This document shows positions 19,993 through 34,900 of a DNA stretch of 64,000 nucleotides, piece by piece; position 1 is the first letter of the stretch; each line of letters opens with the position of its first letter. Source of the stretch: Sphaerolaimus hirsutus. Lineage: Eukaryota > Nematoda > Chromadorea > Monhysterida > Sphaerolaimidae. Below the pieces are notes generated by a model, which was not told the origin of the DNA, did not search any database, and worked only from the letters and a program-made list of their open reading frames with translations. The stretch lies in the NCBI GenBank assembly GCA_964036195.1, contig OZ038453.1:4913469-4977468 (forward strand), read 5' to 3'. The translations under genes and the position numbers were made by a program.

Positions 19993-22900
19993 GTTAGTGA
20001 CTGTCTTTTTACAGATTGTTTGTGCTGAATATTTATTTTATCAATTTCAAAATGATGAAATTTTTTGGGAAAATCAGATCTTGATAATTTGCATATTTGT
20101 TTTTCATTTCTATAATGTAGATGCCAGCCACTAGCATAGTCTTAATATTTGGTTTTGATGGGCCAGTTTCTTCTCTGCATAGACAATGAACTTTTATTTG
20201 TAGTTACATGCAAGCTTCGCAGCAAGAAAGTGGATAAATCGAGCAGTTGGGGATGGGGGCAGTTGGGGGTTACCACACCCTCAATCCCCCCTTTCTTATC
20301 CTGGGGAATTAGGCATGAACTCGACTTGACTCGACTCGACTCATGACTCGAGGGTAAAATTGGACGCCGAGTCGACTCGACTGCAAAAATATGGCCCTGA
20401 CTCGAGGAGACTTGAGGTATTTGCCTGACTTGACTCCAAGTTTTGAGTCAGGTTTCCCATTGAATAATGTCCAAAAATGTCAATTTTGGTATGAATTTTA
20501 AAACATATTTTTCAAAACAATTGCTTGATTGCACAAGTGCACATTTCCACACCACATGCATGATATATCATTGATTGACTTGACATATTTTTTATTTTTT
20601 TAACACACATACCGCTGCTGGCTCTACAAGTCAAGGGTACTAAAATACAATACAAACCAAGAAAAAATATGGAAACGTTAAACTAATCGGATTAACAGTA
20701 ATAATTGAGAATAATAATACATTCACTCACTAAGGCATAACACTGGTGAATACACATTTAGCGAACCTAAAAGAGAAAGAAAAAGACATATGTATTGAAT
20801 GATGTTAAAGCTCTTCACGTGATGTTAAATGTTATTGCCACACAATTCTACTGTATTTCCTTGATATATCCCTTCACTCGAAGGAGCCATGCTTATCCGA
20901 CGTCTAAACCCATCCCACATCTAAACCGACCACACATCTAATTCTACCCATCGCACATCTAGACCCATCCCACATAGATGTGGGATTGGCTTAGATGTGC
21001 GATGGGTTTAGATGTCAGATGTGAAGTGATTTGAGCGTTATTTCAGACACCTTTGTGTTTGCCACCAACCTAAAGAAGGAACCGGGGTGTACGCCAATAT
21101 CACTATCATCGAACCTTCATACACAGATGGAAAAATCATACACAGATGGAAAAATCACCATGACATTTTACCATCACTAGTTACACCTAGAAACTGCACC
21201 CATAATGTGCACCCGTGAAGACCAGTGTTGGGAAAATTCCATCAATCCAACTTTGGCTCCAGTGCCATGGCAATTTACCATCACTAGTGAAGGAGAAGAA
21301 ACTGAACCAGTAAAATGACAATCACTAGTGATGGTAAAACGCCTTCAAGACTTTGAATTTGGAAAAAGCGCCATGACATTTTACATGAGTCGCGCGGATG
21401 GCTGCCAGCTGCGGCAGGGAGGTATAGTCGGCAGACATGATACTATACAATGAGTCGCATGATGTCATATCATGCACGCTGTATCCAACCCGTAGAACTC
21501 TGTTTTGGTGACTCGTGCTTACGCATATACAGAATGAAACTATTCAATTGTGCCGGCACAATTCAAACCCCCGTCAAAGTGTAGTTGAGTTTTTTGGCAT
21601 GATGCCATCCAAGCGTCGTCTGGATCTGAATAAATACAAAGCGGGAACGTTTTCTGAATTCAAAATTTTGAACGTAACAAGTTTTCGTCAAAATGAATCG
21701 ATAGCGTGTAACTTTTCTAAATATGAATTAGATTAAACGTAGGTAAACGTATAATCAAAAATTTGCAGCACCTATAGGCACAAAAATTGAGGTAAACGAG
21801 TGCGTAAAGAACAGCACATTTTTATTTTCCTTCTTACGATCTTTATATTTTCTTTTTTACTAAATTCCTTTCTCGTTCGCTTTACAAGAACAAAATATAA
21901 CTTTCCAATTTTGTAGAATGATATGTCCGTCGACTATACATATTGACATATTCACGACCCACTGTGCACCGTTTTTCTACCGTATTTAAGATGTATCGCA
22001 CTTCGCTGTTCAGTAAGATGTTGAATTTCATTGACGCTCAGCGAAGGGAAACATAAGTGGACCAAACCTGTATAATATCATGTCTGCCGACTATACTTTG
22101 TGTTTGCCTCGACACGCGCGCCCATCACACATCTAACCCCAAAGCACATCCAAACCCATCCACATCTATGGGGGGTTTAGATGTGGGATGGGTTTAGATG
22201 TGCGATGGGTAAAGTTGGATGTGCGGTCTGATCAGATTTTTGTCTGACTCGAGACTCGATTTTCACTGACTCGTCCGACTCGTCTCGCCAACTAGGTAGT
22301 GATGTAAAGCGCCATGGCATTGGTGCCTGGTGCTAACGCCAAAGCAAAAAGCGCCCTGGCGCTTCTGGAACTTGGCGCCAATTTTTATCTGGCGCCATTG
22401 GCTCTTGGCGCTAGGGATCGAAAAAGCGACATGGTGGCGCCAAAGATTTTTCACATCACTAGTCGCGACGATAATCGTGATGATAAGTGAAGTGTATGGA
22501 AGAAAATTTCCTAAAATGTCTAAAAACGTGTAGAAGTGACTAACAAAAGCTGCTTCACGTGCATCCATTTAGCTTCTCCACGCTTCACGAATAGTGATAG
22601 ATATTGTTCATGATAAGATGCAGTTTCTTGGGTGCATGGTTGGTTTTTGTAAAATTCTTTTTACTAAAATTGTATTTTATTTTTATTAAAATTGTATTTT
22701 ATTTTAATTTTATTCATGTTTCAGTTTATTTTATTTTATTTTATTCTGAAATGTCATTAGAAAAATATAATGAAACCATTTTACAAAAATTTTACAAATA
22801 TTTTACAAAAATTTTACAAAAAATTGGAAATCTTGGATGCAAGGACATAAAAAAATGTCCAAATGTCCTGTTTTCTGTTTCAGCCAAACTGGTAAACATG

Positions 22901-25900
22901 CATGCAGATGAATACAAAAAAAAAATTATGTAAACTTTTGACACAAGTTGTGAGGTAGGCATTTTGTATTTTGACTAGGGTGTCAACAAAAACTTTTTGG
23001 CGGAAAACGGAAACGGAAACGGAAAAATTTTTGCACTTGCTGGAAAACGGAAACGGAAACGGAAAAAATCTTGCACCTGCCGGAAAACGGAAAAATGAAA
23101 GGGCGGAAAACGGAAACGGAAACGAAAAAATTTGCTGAAATGATGCCGGAAACGGAAAAAATTTGCTGAAATTTTGCCGGAAACGGAAAAAATTTGCAGA
23201 AGTTTATCCAGAAATCAAAAAATTTGCAGAAATCTTGCTAGAAATAGAAACAATTCACATAATTGAGAACCTGCATGCATGTTTACCAGTTTGGCTGAAA
23301 CAGAAAACAGAGAATTGAGCCAGAAAATGAAAAATAGTTGGAAAAACAGACAATTGAGCCAGAAAGCGGAAAAAAGGCTGAAAAACTGAAATTTTAGCCG
23401 GAAAACGGAAAATGAGCCGGAAAAGCGGAAACGGAAACGGAAAAAAAATTTAGCAGCTGGAAAACGGAAACGGAAAAAAATTTGACTGCGGAAAGCGGAA
23501 ACGGAAAACGGAAAGTTGACACCCTAATTTTGACCCTCTGGAGGTCCTGGATATATGTATCTAATTGCTCCTCCCAAGGGAAGATACCTAAAATTTGGTT
23601 GTTGTTTTTTTGGGTGGGGGGAGGGCTTGCGTGGTTCAATATATAGGCTTTTTCAAGGTATGGAACAAAGAAAATGGGAAACAAATCATATAAATTAGTG
23701 ATCTTTAAGGTTAAATATTTTTAAAAATGTGAAAATTTGCAATTTTGAGCAACGGTATGTTTCAATCACAACAATGAAAGATACAACAAGGCACTAGTTC
23801 TGCAAATTGGCAGCTAGGGACTAAAGCAACATGATAGAAAACTTTCTATACAATTCAACAGACACTCGAGTTTTTGTAAAATTTGACTAAAATTGTACAA
23901 AAATTCAAATTATTGTACAGATTTACTAAAATTTTACAAAAATTCGATTTTTAGTAAAATTGTATTTTTATTTTATTAATTTTCCATTTTATTTTATTTT
24001 ATTTTATTCTCTAATTTTCCATTTTATTTTTATTTTATTTTAATTTTTTTCTGAGATTTTGCCAACCCTGCTTGGGTGTAGCAGACGACTTTTAGGCTTT
24101 TGAATACATCAGAAAAGTGGTATTACACACTGTTATTCTACAGATGTCGTCTCTGTTCATTTACCTGCTGAAATCAGGACTTTTTCCGTTGGCCCATTTT
24201 GGCGGCCGGCGCCATTATTGCTGGCGCCCTTTGGCGCCTGGCGCCATTTTTTCTGGCGCCCTTTGGCGCCTGGTGCCATTTTCTCTGGCGCCTCTGGCGC
24301 CCAGCGCCATTATTGCTGGCACCCTTTGGCGCCTGGCGCTATTTTTTCTGGCGCCCTTTGGCGCCTGGTGCCATTTTCTCTGGCGCCTTTGGCGCCCAGC
24401 GCCATTATTGCTGGCGCCCTTTGGCGCCTGGCGCTATTTTTTCTGGCGCCCTTTGGCGCCTGGTGCCATTTTCTCTGGCGCCTTTGGCGCCCAGCGCCAT
24501 TATTTGGAATGGCACCATGGCGCTATTGGCGCCTGGCACCATTTTTCCTGGCGCTTTTCCATCACTATTCACGAACCCATTTTTGCCACATAATTTGTGT
24601 ATGAATGTATTCATTTGCAGTTGGCACTGGGACACATAGAATCTGGCAAAAAGATGCCCAATGGATACGTCCGATATGCACTGCGCAGGCTTGACTACCC
24701 AAAACACATGGGGAATAGACTTACATGGCACTGGTGTGTTTCATGGTTGCATGATGAATTAAACTGATTTAACGAATTGAATGATGATAAATTGGCCAAA
24801 TTTGTCCTGTGAAAAACATGCCCATATATATTGAAGTGAATAGGCAACAGTGTGAAAAGTTTAAGTGTGGTCAGCAGTAGGGTGTAAAAAAATTTTTCTG
24901 AGTAACATTTTAAAGAAAAAAATTTGCAGAGATTTTACTGGAAACTTTTACTTTTACTTTTACTGGAAACTTTTACTGCTTGCGTGTTTGCCAGTTTGGC
25001 TGAAACAGAAAAGTGAAAGTTGAGCTAGAAAATGAAAAAATGAGGTGAAAACCTCCCCAGAAAAGGTTAAAACCTCCCAACATGATATGATACATGACAT
25101 GGAAAAACAGAAAATTTGCCAGAAAACAGAAAATGAGGCAGAAAAAAACAGAAAATTAAACAGGAAAACAGATAATGAGCCACAAAAATGGGGAAAAAAT
25201 GTTGTGGATACAAAATGGATATGGCAAACTGAAAAAAATTTGCCTGTGGGGAGCAGAAACAAAACGGAAAACAAAAATTTGACATGCTAGTTAGCGGTGA
25301 CTCAGTAACCACATTGATCATCATATGGTGAATTTAAAAAAGTGACAAGTGAATAAAAAAATATGAAAGAAAGAATGAAACATCTAAAGGATTATTCTGA
25401 TTTTTATATGTCGAATGCCGATTTTTTGCTTCCGAACTGTGGAATTAAAAGTTTTAACCTATTCAAAAATATTCACGTCGAAATTTCACTTCGATTTTCA
25501 CTTCTCATTTTCATTCGCTTTTCACTTCCCATTTCACGTCTCACTTCTCCACTTGCGGAATTGGCACCAGGTGCCAATCCCAGACCCTGTAACTATAAAG
25601 TGTAACGGGATTGCCGCCTAATTTGGGCCTATGTGCGAAACGGGCCTATGTGCGTGTCACACTTGTGACCGGGCACCCAAAAATTACCCCCCCCCCCCAG
25701 CAGCACAACACGTTCTCAAGGTTCAAATCAGTTTTCAACATATTGATCAGTTTTTTCACGTGAAAATGTGAGAAGTAAAGTGACTTGTCATTCGACTTTT
25801 CACTTTTTTCACTTAAAAAAGTGATAAATATGTCAAAAACTGAAAAGTCAAATGACTTTTGAGTATTCAACATATTTATCACTTTTTTCAAGTGAAAAAA

Positions 25901-28900
25901 GTCAAAGTCAAATGACAAGTCACTTGACTTTTCACATCTTCACTTGAAAAAGTGATACATATGTTGAAAACCCATTGAACTTATGCCCATTTCGCACACA
26001 GCATCAGTTATGTGCGAAACAGGTGTATGTGCGGTCCGGGTTTCATCCATGTGCGAAACGGGTTTATGTGCGGAATAGGCGGATAGTGCGTTGCTGTCAA
26101 TGTGCACATCTATGACGCAGGCTCAATCCCGATGGAAGGATGTGGCCACAAGTATATGATATTAGGACTAGTGATGGAAAAAGCGCCAGGATTGTGGCGC
26201 CAAGCGCCAAAAGCGCCATGGCGCTTTTGCGGACCACGGCGCCAAGCGCCAGGCGCAGTACGCGGTGTTGTATATTCATTATTATGGCTTTGTGTGTGCT
26301 ATATTACCGTATTTCCTCGAAATACCCCCGGGGGGTTTATTGTTTCAGAGTGAGAATTTTGAGGGGGGGTTAAACGAGGGGGGGGGTATTTCGAGGGGGG
26401 GGTTTATTATTTCGCCAGAAATTTTTTGAAAACCAAGTACTAAATTGTCGTCTGAAACGTACGCAGACGTCGAAAATGCAACAAAAATCGCCAGTTATAA
26501 GACTCTAAGCACTTGTATAAGTGTGTAGATGTATAATCACTGTTCTCACATAACAGAGTCATCGTTTTTAACGTGTGTTTTGCATTACCCAGATGACAAA
26601 CCGCAGCCTTTGTCATTTACGTTCTCTATACACTGAATTTGGGGGGGGGGGTATTTCGAGGGGGGGTTTATAAGTTCATAGTGTCCATTTTGAGGGGGGG
26701 TATTTCGAGGGGGGGGGGGGGTATTTCGAGGGGAGGGGTATTTCAAGGAAATACGGTAGTTACAAAATAACTGGCAATATCCTAATTGCAAGAGATTTTG
26801 ATTTTAGTAATCAAAAACATTTGTCAGATATTTTACTAACTAGGTAAACAACGGTGGGAACAAAACTCCCTTTGACTCCAAAAACACCAAACAGTGCTGC
26901 ACCAGCATGTGTTCACTGCACGTGGACTGGATGTGTTCCTAGGTTGTTGAAAAGTTGTTTTTAGGTACGGGGATGTATGGAACACAAAGAACTGTTGTGC
27001 CAAGTGCCCGTAGGCACAAGGCTTACAGCTCATGCAAGCACAGCTAATGAACGGAGAGGTGTTAGCCTAGTTGTTTAGCACACTGTTAGTTATTCAAAGG
27101 CTGGGCCAAAATGCATTTTGAAGAGCTTCATATCATTACATCAGCAAAGTAAACTACAAAATCAGAAACAATATAGGTCTAGCATTAGCAGAAATAATTG
27201 TAGAATTACATAACTGGAGGCCTCACAGTTCGAAAATAAATATATAGAAAGGCACCAACTGGCTACTGAACCTAGGTAGAAACTGGCTTTTTAAGCAGGT
27301 CACTAATAGATCACCTTACCATAAGACAATGAACATACTAACACATTTTACATTATATTACCATAATACAAATGAAAAAAAGGCTCATTTTTACATATAA
27401 AAGTAGGGAAAATATACACTATAAACAACTGCAATTTACATTACAAAAAGACACAATAAATATTTACAATAATGTTACTTGAAACAGCTAACATTTTATC
27501 ACTTTTTCTATCACTGAAATATAACATAAAACTGTCACTTTAAAGTTACAAGAACTATTTAACAGACTACATAAACCTAGAGTCAGGCACAAACTCACTT
27601 TACACATCAATTTACTATGGAAACTAACAAATAACACTGTAAAATACACTTTTACTGTTTCTACAGAATTTATTGAATATAAAGTTATTTCAGTTTATCT
27701 CAGAAACTATTGGTACCTATATGTTCTCTTGAAAGTTGCAACTTGGTGCTTATAAATGGACTGTTGCACCAACTGCACAGACCCCAGTGTAAACAGAGCA
27801 CCCAGGACAACTTGGGCACTCCCGTTGGAGTGAAATCAGTAGCCATCACAATAGTGATTGTCACCACGATGTAATGCAACACTCCTTGAGTGATTGCAAC
27901 AAAAAACTCCCAGTCACCACAGTGTGCTCCATCTACACCTAGGTCTGTCGTCAGGCAAAGCCCCTTCACTCACACTGGCCACCTCCCAAGAAAACAGGCA
28001 CAAGAGTGAGAAAAACTGTCAATTTATGGCACACTTATAAATAACACCTCAAAAATACAATAGTTACTACAATACCTAATAAATTACACAGGAATATAGT
28101 ATGAACTAAATATACATTTTAATGAATGGAAAATTGACATAATTACGGGGAAACATGTAATAATTCAGGACTGCAGAGAAGTTCCATTCCGGCGTACCAT
28201 CCTGGGGCTGCAGCCTTGTTGGCGGCGTGGCGGTGCACAGCAAACTTCGCATTTGCTGTGACTTCCCTGTGCACCGCGAGTCTTCATCCAGCCACTCACA
28301 GTCAACAATCCCTCACAGGCACCTGACACCGCAGCACCACTCTCCCAACACTGCAGACTGCAATGCATGCACATTGCACTCACTATGCTCCGTATCTGCA
28401 TGTAAAACTATGCCATAAATGCCTAAAGATATTTATTACATGAAAAATCCAATTTACATAACACTCTAAAATCATACAAAATGAGGATGTGATTATAATC
28501 GGGGGTTACGGTAGCAAACTACACCGGTCTTATCTATCTGCCCACTGGCACATTCAGTTATGTCTGCATTCCACTTTGCCCAGCTAGCTGAGGGATTGGG
28601 TGGGTAATTGCACTAGTTCCTAATGACTTTGAGGGTATCTACACATATTTATTAACATCATTCTAGTGACACAACTTGATTTACTTACTGTGAAGCACAC
28701 ATTCACAGTGCATTTATTTCCAGCTTACAAAATGACTTTTTACTATACTTTTCTAGTGAAAACTGGGAATTGACTAAACTTTACACAGTAGCAAAAACGA
28801 TTTTCCATCTATGCAGCTTTTCCAGCTGTCATCGACACCTGCTTGTTCAGGTTTTATTTCACCTACACAGAATGTAAAATCTGAGTTTCTGTCAAAGAAA

Positions 28901-31900
28901 TATGACTTTGACATTCATTTGAATTTCCACTAAATAGTTGGGTGACTGGAACTGGAGGTTCTAAAATAAAATCAGACTGGTATACACTTCATGTATACAT
29001 GATGTATTTACTTAAATAAATACCTAATTACTGTGTTCAGAAAAACGATTTTTTAATTTACGAGTAGTCGGGAATTTTTTGGTATCTTGCACATGGAAAT
29101 ATTTTCGTTTTTTACATCATTTTTATCCTCACACATTCCTACTAAATATCCTAAAAAATTGATATTGTATTTAATCATTGTACCAGCATTCAATGCATCA
29201 GTACCCATCCCTTTTGTAAAATAATACGGAACTAGTTGACTTGACTTGTGAACAAGCTCCTATTCCTAACCGAGGAAGAGGACGAATGTGAACTAATGAA
29301 TTGTGACGTGAAGCGTCGTCTCTTAGTTGACGTTCCGTTATTTTATCAATGTGATTAGTTGAGTTGAGGTGAATTGACGTGAGTTAGTGTGAAGCAAATT
29401 TAGATTGTTTCCAAAAGGTTTTGACAAACGTTTTTATTTAGACAATTAAAATACAAAGGAATAAAAGTAAATAAAATATACGTAAATAAAGGAATTAATT
29501 TACAACTAAATTAATTACTTAAATGAGACGTAAATAAAGCTCAAATTACCGGAGAAATAAGGCAATTAAAGAAGGCACTTAATTACAACAAAAAGGCAAT
29601 AATTAAGTGGCGCGGTTGTGAATAAAGCACCTTAACTAGCGCGGGTGTGAATAAAGCACTACGGTGACTTTAAAGCACCAAGAGTTAAAACTTAGCACTG
29701 AAAAATAAGCGACTTAACAAAGGTGACAACGGCGCTTATTTAGATCCTAGGAAGAGATTTGTGTGAAGTTGACGAGGTTGCAAACACTGCCGATTTTGGC
29801 TGTGAGATCGGCTTTTAAGGGCAATGGCGACTAGCTTGGCGCCAATCAGTCGGCTCTAATCTCCGATTTTTACCCAACATTTCCAATTGTGAAAGTTCAA
29901 CCCTTGCGCGCTCGCTCTTCCGATGAAAAGCGAGCTAAACTGGCAAGATAATGAAAATGTGAGACAAGCCAGACAACATTTGAAATGGCGCGCAGGCCCG
30001 GCCCCCCGCTTGGGGCGGGCCCGCCGCTTAACATAAACATGATGGCGTATTTGCGTGCCGCTTGTCAAGGAAATGTGGCGGAATGTGAGCAATGACTAAG
30101 ATCTAAATATGTGAGCAACGTAAAGCGCACGTTGTAAACATGATCGCTTGAGATATTAAATGATGAATGTGAAGATGTTAAAATTGGAATGTGAATTGAA
30201 ATGGAATATTGATAAATTGAATTAACTAAATATAAAAGCGAACCTAAGAACGTCAACTTAAATATTAAGAGTTTTACATTTTACGATAATGTTACACACT
30301 CCCAAAACGAGAATTGAAAATTAAATCTAATTTAATTTTAACACAGCCAATCACGGCACTTGATGTGAAAATAAAAATCAAACGCCTGTGATACTCTCAT
30401 CACTCCTGTGGTAGCAGATCGTCGGCGTCTTCAACGCTGGCATTTTCCCGGCCCTCCTCTTGTCGGAGCATGTCGGTCTCGTCGACGCACGTCTTTGACG
30501 GCTCGGCGGGCTGCCATTGTTCCGTTGCTGCAAGCGGTTTGCTTGGTAGCAAGGGGACGTGGGAGGTTGTGAACGAGGTCGAACATTGTGAAGTGATTGA
30601 GTTGAATTGGTCAAATGGTACAGAGGGGGATCTAGATCTTGAACGTGATTTTCTTCCATCTCTCCGAGCTCTATGTCGGACTGTGAAGGTGTTTGTTTGA
30701 GGAAAGTCACGGATCTTTTTAGATCGTTTAACTTTTGATTTGACCAGTTTTTGATTGATGTTATTGAATTTGTGAAAAGATTGGGGTATAGAGGAAAATG
30801 TCTGGTTTGACGATTGCTGCTCACCTGGGAGCCCTGCGACTCCAGCGAATCTCTTGAGTCGCTTTTGCAAGGGCTCGCGGTCAGGGATCGCGTCTTCCAT
30901 TGTGACCTCCGTTGCGATGGGCTCTGTGACTGTGAATCTGGCGTTTGGTGACAAGCCCTGCGTTTGTGACTCGCAGGGGGGTGCAGGTCTTGTGACCCGG
31001 CACGCACCCGTCTCCATTTCGATTTCTTCGGCGCGCTGGGGACTATAACTGACCGGGGGATCCGATCTAGGCTGTACCAAGCGTCCTGAAAGCCGTTTGA
31101 ATGGAGAAACTCGTTTGAGGGGTGTGACAAACTTTGAATGTAACTGTGACGAACTTGACGTTTGTGTGACGGATTGACTTGACAAAGCGGGTTTATTGAA
31201 GCCGCTTTTTGGTTTCTTCTGGCGGTTACGTCGCCGTCGCTTACCGATTTTTCCTTGCTGAACGGACGGTGGCCCTTGTTGTTTGGGTCTTTGTCCTTTC
31301 TGCCCTTTCTTCGGAAAAACCCCTTGACGTCTGGCAGCATACCCCTGCCGGTTACGAGCCGCCACTGCATGTAAACATAACCAATATACCCAATACAAAC
31401 AATTGTGATGATAATGAGTATAACGTTCACAGCGGTTTGAAGTGGCCCAGTAAGTAACGTATCTAGTGCAGACGCACCACCTGTGACACTACCGTGAATG
31501 ATGTGACCCAATTCTTTACCTACACCTTCAAAATATGCGCCAACCCCTTGGCCGATGCCGGCGATATACGCCTGCACGGCTTTAGGATCGTTGGATTTTG
31601 TTGAAATGTAATCAACTGAACGTGTGACCTGTTGTTCGAGTTGCTGCAGATTTTGAAAGTGGTGATGTGCAGCCATGATACTGAATGCAATGTCAGTCAT
31701 GCTTACACCTGGTGACCCGGAAACATTTAGTGTGAATGGTTTCCACGAGCCAGCCCAAATTAACTCGATTGGGAGTTTTGTGACATGCAAGTTTGTTGGT
31801 CCATTTTCGTTTGCCCATGAATTATCATTTAATTGATAATATTTGTGATCTTTCATGAGACAATGATCTATTGGTGAATGTGTGATTAGATCATTGGTGC

Positions 31901-34900
31901 CAGGAGCAACGAACATAATATGCGGGTGGTCTGTGACTTTGACCGGCAGAAATTTATAACAAGTATTGTTATATTGATGTTGAAAGTAAATAATTTCTGC
32001 TGTGACAGGTTTACAATCCCAGAACATCAATATATCTCCATGCCATTCAGCATAGAGATTTTGATGTCCTAGCAATGCTCGCAAGCCAAGCGTGGGATTG
32101 AATGTGATAATTGCATGAATTATATCCAGCTGTGTTTGACGGATGTGACACAATTGTTGCCAGATGGATCCAAATTGTTTTCGTTCAAGACGTGCAATTT
32201 TGTCAACTTCATATTGTTGACGGGCTGTGAGTAAGTGAAATACACCAACATCGAGGTTTGGTGCGAGCTTGAAATGAAGAGGAGCCTTTTCGGCTTCCGG
32301 CTTTTTCAACTTCTTTTGTTGGTATCTAAGAAATTGAATGAATGCTGAGCCTTGGTCAATGTATTTTGCGTCTTTCGGTACGCATTCTGCATTATTTGGA
32401 AATTGTTGTGATCTCCATGTGACCGAAAATGCAGCTTGTAATGTTTCCACTACATAATGGTTTTGTGAATATTGCGCGTTAAATTGACCAATCTCTTGGA
32501 ATGCACACTGTTTGTTGAAGGCAGTAGCATTCCATAAAGAGACGCCATTGTCGCTGTCGTAACAATAGCCGGCTTGTGGGTTGCAATGTGACAAATCTTG
32601 AATTTCGGAAACAATTTTCTTTCCATCAAGACTTGCAACCACACCTTCTTCTATGTGAAAATTCATCACCGTGTTACTCATGTTGTGACAAAAGTAACAA
32701 TAATCAATGTGAAGTGATTTGTTGGTACTCCACAATGCATGACCGATTTTTATCAAGGGTTCGCCTTTCCAAGTTTTATTTTGGTAGGCGATCATGCAAT
32801 CGTAGGTTGTGACTCTGTGATTTTTAATGATCTCTGGTGGCAGCATAGATTTTCCGCCCACCAGACTCATATATGTGATTATAGTATGCTCTTGTTGAAA
32901 GCATCTATAAATGGGTGTCGTTTGTGGCTGAACACGCAATGTCCATATGGATATCACAATATCCTCTACGGCGGTAACTTGAGGAAAATGACATGTTACT
33001 TTTTCCGGAAGTTGAATCGCGTGACCAGTGCGTGTTTTATGGCACAGATTAAAAGTTTTGTGATATTGATCTGTCCATGTGAGAGCGTTGGCTAATTTTG
33101 ACTGTATTAGCAACGTGAGTGCCATTAAGTGCGACACATTTCCCCAGAACGAATATGTGCCAGTGTAGCGACATGTTCGACGTGGGTTTGCCCGTCTTGC
33201 ATCTTGTTGTGAATGCGAAGATTGTGATTGTTGATGTGATTGATCGGCTTGTGAATCATCACCATTGTCGGGTGGTGGTTGTGATTTATCATCATCTTTG
33301 ACCTTGGTGTCGATTTTGTATTCAACACCGTCCTCTGTGTCGATTTCAAGAGGAACGAGGTTAGATGGAGATCTATGTGTGCGATGGCCGTTGCTTGACA
33401 ATACTGTGACTGCACGTATTTTGCCATCGCTTGACACGTGTATTTCGTGAATGCGGCCCATTTGCCACATACTGCGTGGTTGTTTATCGTCAATGATTAA
33501 CACCACTTGGCCACGTTTGGGAGCCTCGTTGATAGTGCCCTTTTTCAAGCGTTGATTTTTAGCTCGATCTTTGAGTAGGTCGATATATTGACGTGACCAC
33601 TCATACCAGAGCACTTCACGGTTGTGACGAATTTGATCCCAAAGTAATATGATGTCATCTCTGTCCTTTTCAGGCACAGAGTTGAGTGCAATTTCGTCAA
33701 TACAATTGACGTCATTGACACGTGGGGGTGTGAATGTGTAGGATTTTTCAATTTGTGAAGGTGACTGATTGAAAGATCCATCAGTTGGCCCATCCCATTC
33801 CTCTTTTGGAATTTTTCGCATGGGCTTAATCGTGGTGGAATCGAGTTCCAACTCACGTTTTTCATCCATGTAACATGGTGGTGGGGTGCCCCAAAGAAAA
33901 TGTATTGGGCGGAGTATCGCAGCACCAATGTCTGTGTTTGACAAATATGACAATGGTCGCATGTTGATGGAGAATTTGACGTCAAGCATGACTGTGAGAA
34001 ACTCATGCCATGTGAGACAACGTCGGCCGCATGCTTTTTTGAGCAAGCGTTTGACTAAGCCGACCATGTGTTCGTACACTCCGCCTTGCCAGGGACTGTT
34101 GGCTGTGATAAAATGCCATTTTACATCCGGCAGTAATTTGACACAATTTTTAAACGCGGGGGCATTGTCGGACCAAATTGTGTCCGGCATGCCGCGACGC
34201 GAAATGAAACGATTTAGAGCCATAATTGTGTCGGCTGTCGAGACACTGTTTGCTGACTCTAAATGAATGGCGCGTGTACTGAAGCATGTTAGCAACAAAA
34301 TGTGTTGATTGTGACGGGTACAGTTTTGTGAATAAACTAACGGTCCCATATAATCAATGCCAACGTGTTGAAATGGCTTGATTTGTGATTGAGTTCGAGT
34401 GACAGGTAACGTGTGAAAATCAGGTAATGTGAATGGACCTCCTTCCGCTTTGCGGCATGTGACGCATTTGCGCAAGATTTTTGCAACTACTTGCTTGGCA
34501 CTTGACAACCAGCAGTGTTCGCGTAAATCTGCTAAGGTGTGAAGCATGCCACTGTGACCAGCAAGCTCATGAAAATGCGTAACCACAAGCGTTGTTAACC
34601 ATCCTGTTTTTGGTAGGTAGTAAAACAACGAAGGGTTTCGGTGTTCTTTGTGAGACACACGCGTGACACAATTTAATAAATTATTCCACGCGTCCCATTT
34701 GAGCATGTGGTGCTTGCCCAGTTGCGCTTGTGAAATGCAACTGGCACATTCCTCAGCTTGTGCGATGCGCAACACATGTCGAAATGCTTCATTCAGATCG
34801 GCTTGTGTGATAGCCTTAGACAGATATTCGCTGTTGCGTTTTGCAGCTTTATGCATAGAACGATTTAGCCAATATGTTTTGACACGAAGCAAATAAACGA

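Noticed and set aside
22297..22461. 8-bp duplication around this GGCGCC MITE
   Set aside because: The flanks caactagg and gtcgcgac do not match.
24117..24639. Overlapping plus-strand frames of 128-158 codons
   Set aside because: They translate the GGCGCC tandem array in three frames; the repeat lacks stops, and no normal protein composition is seen.
29980..30035. GC-rich hairpin in the LTR as a tRNA or SINE promoter
   Set aside because: No A/B boxes; it occurs identically in both LTRs and is part of them.
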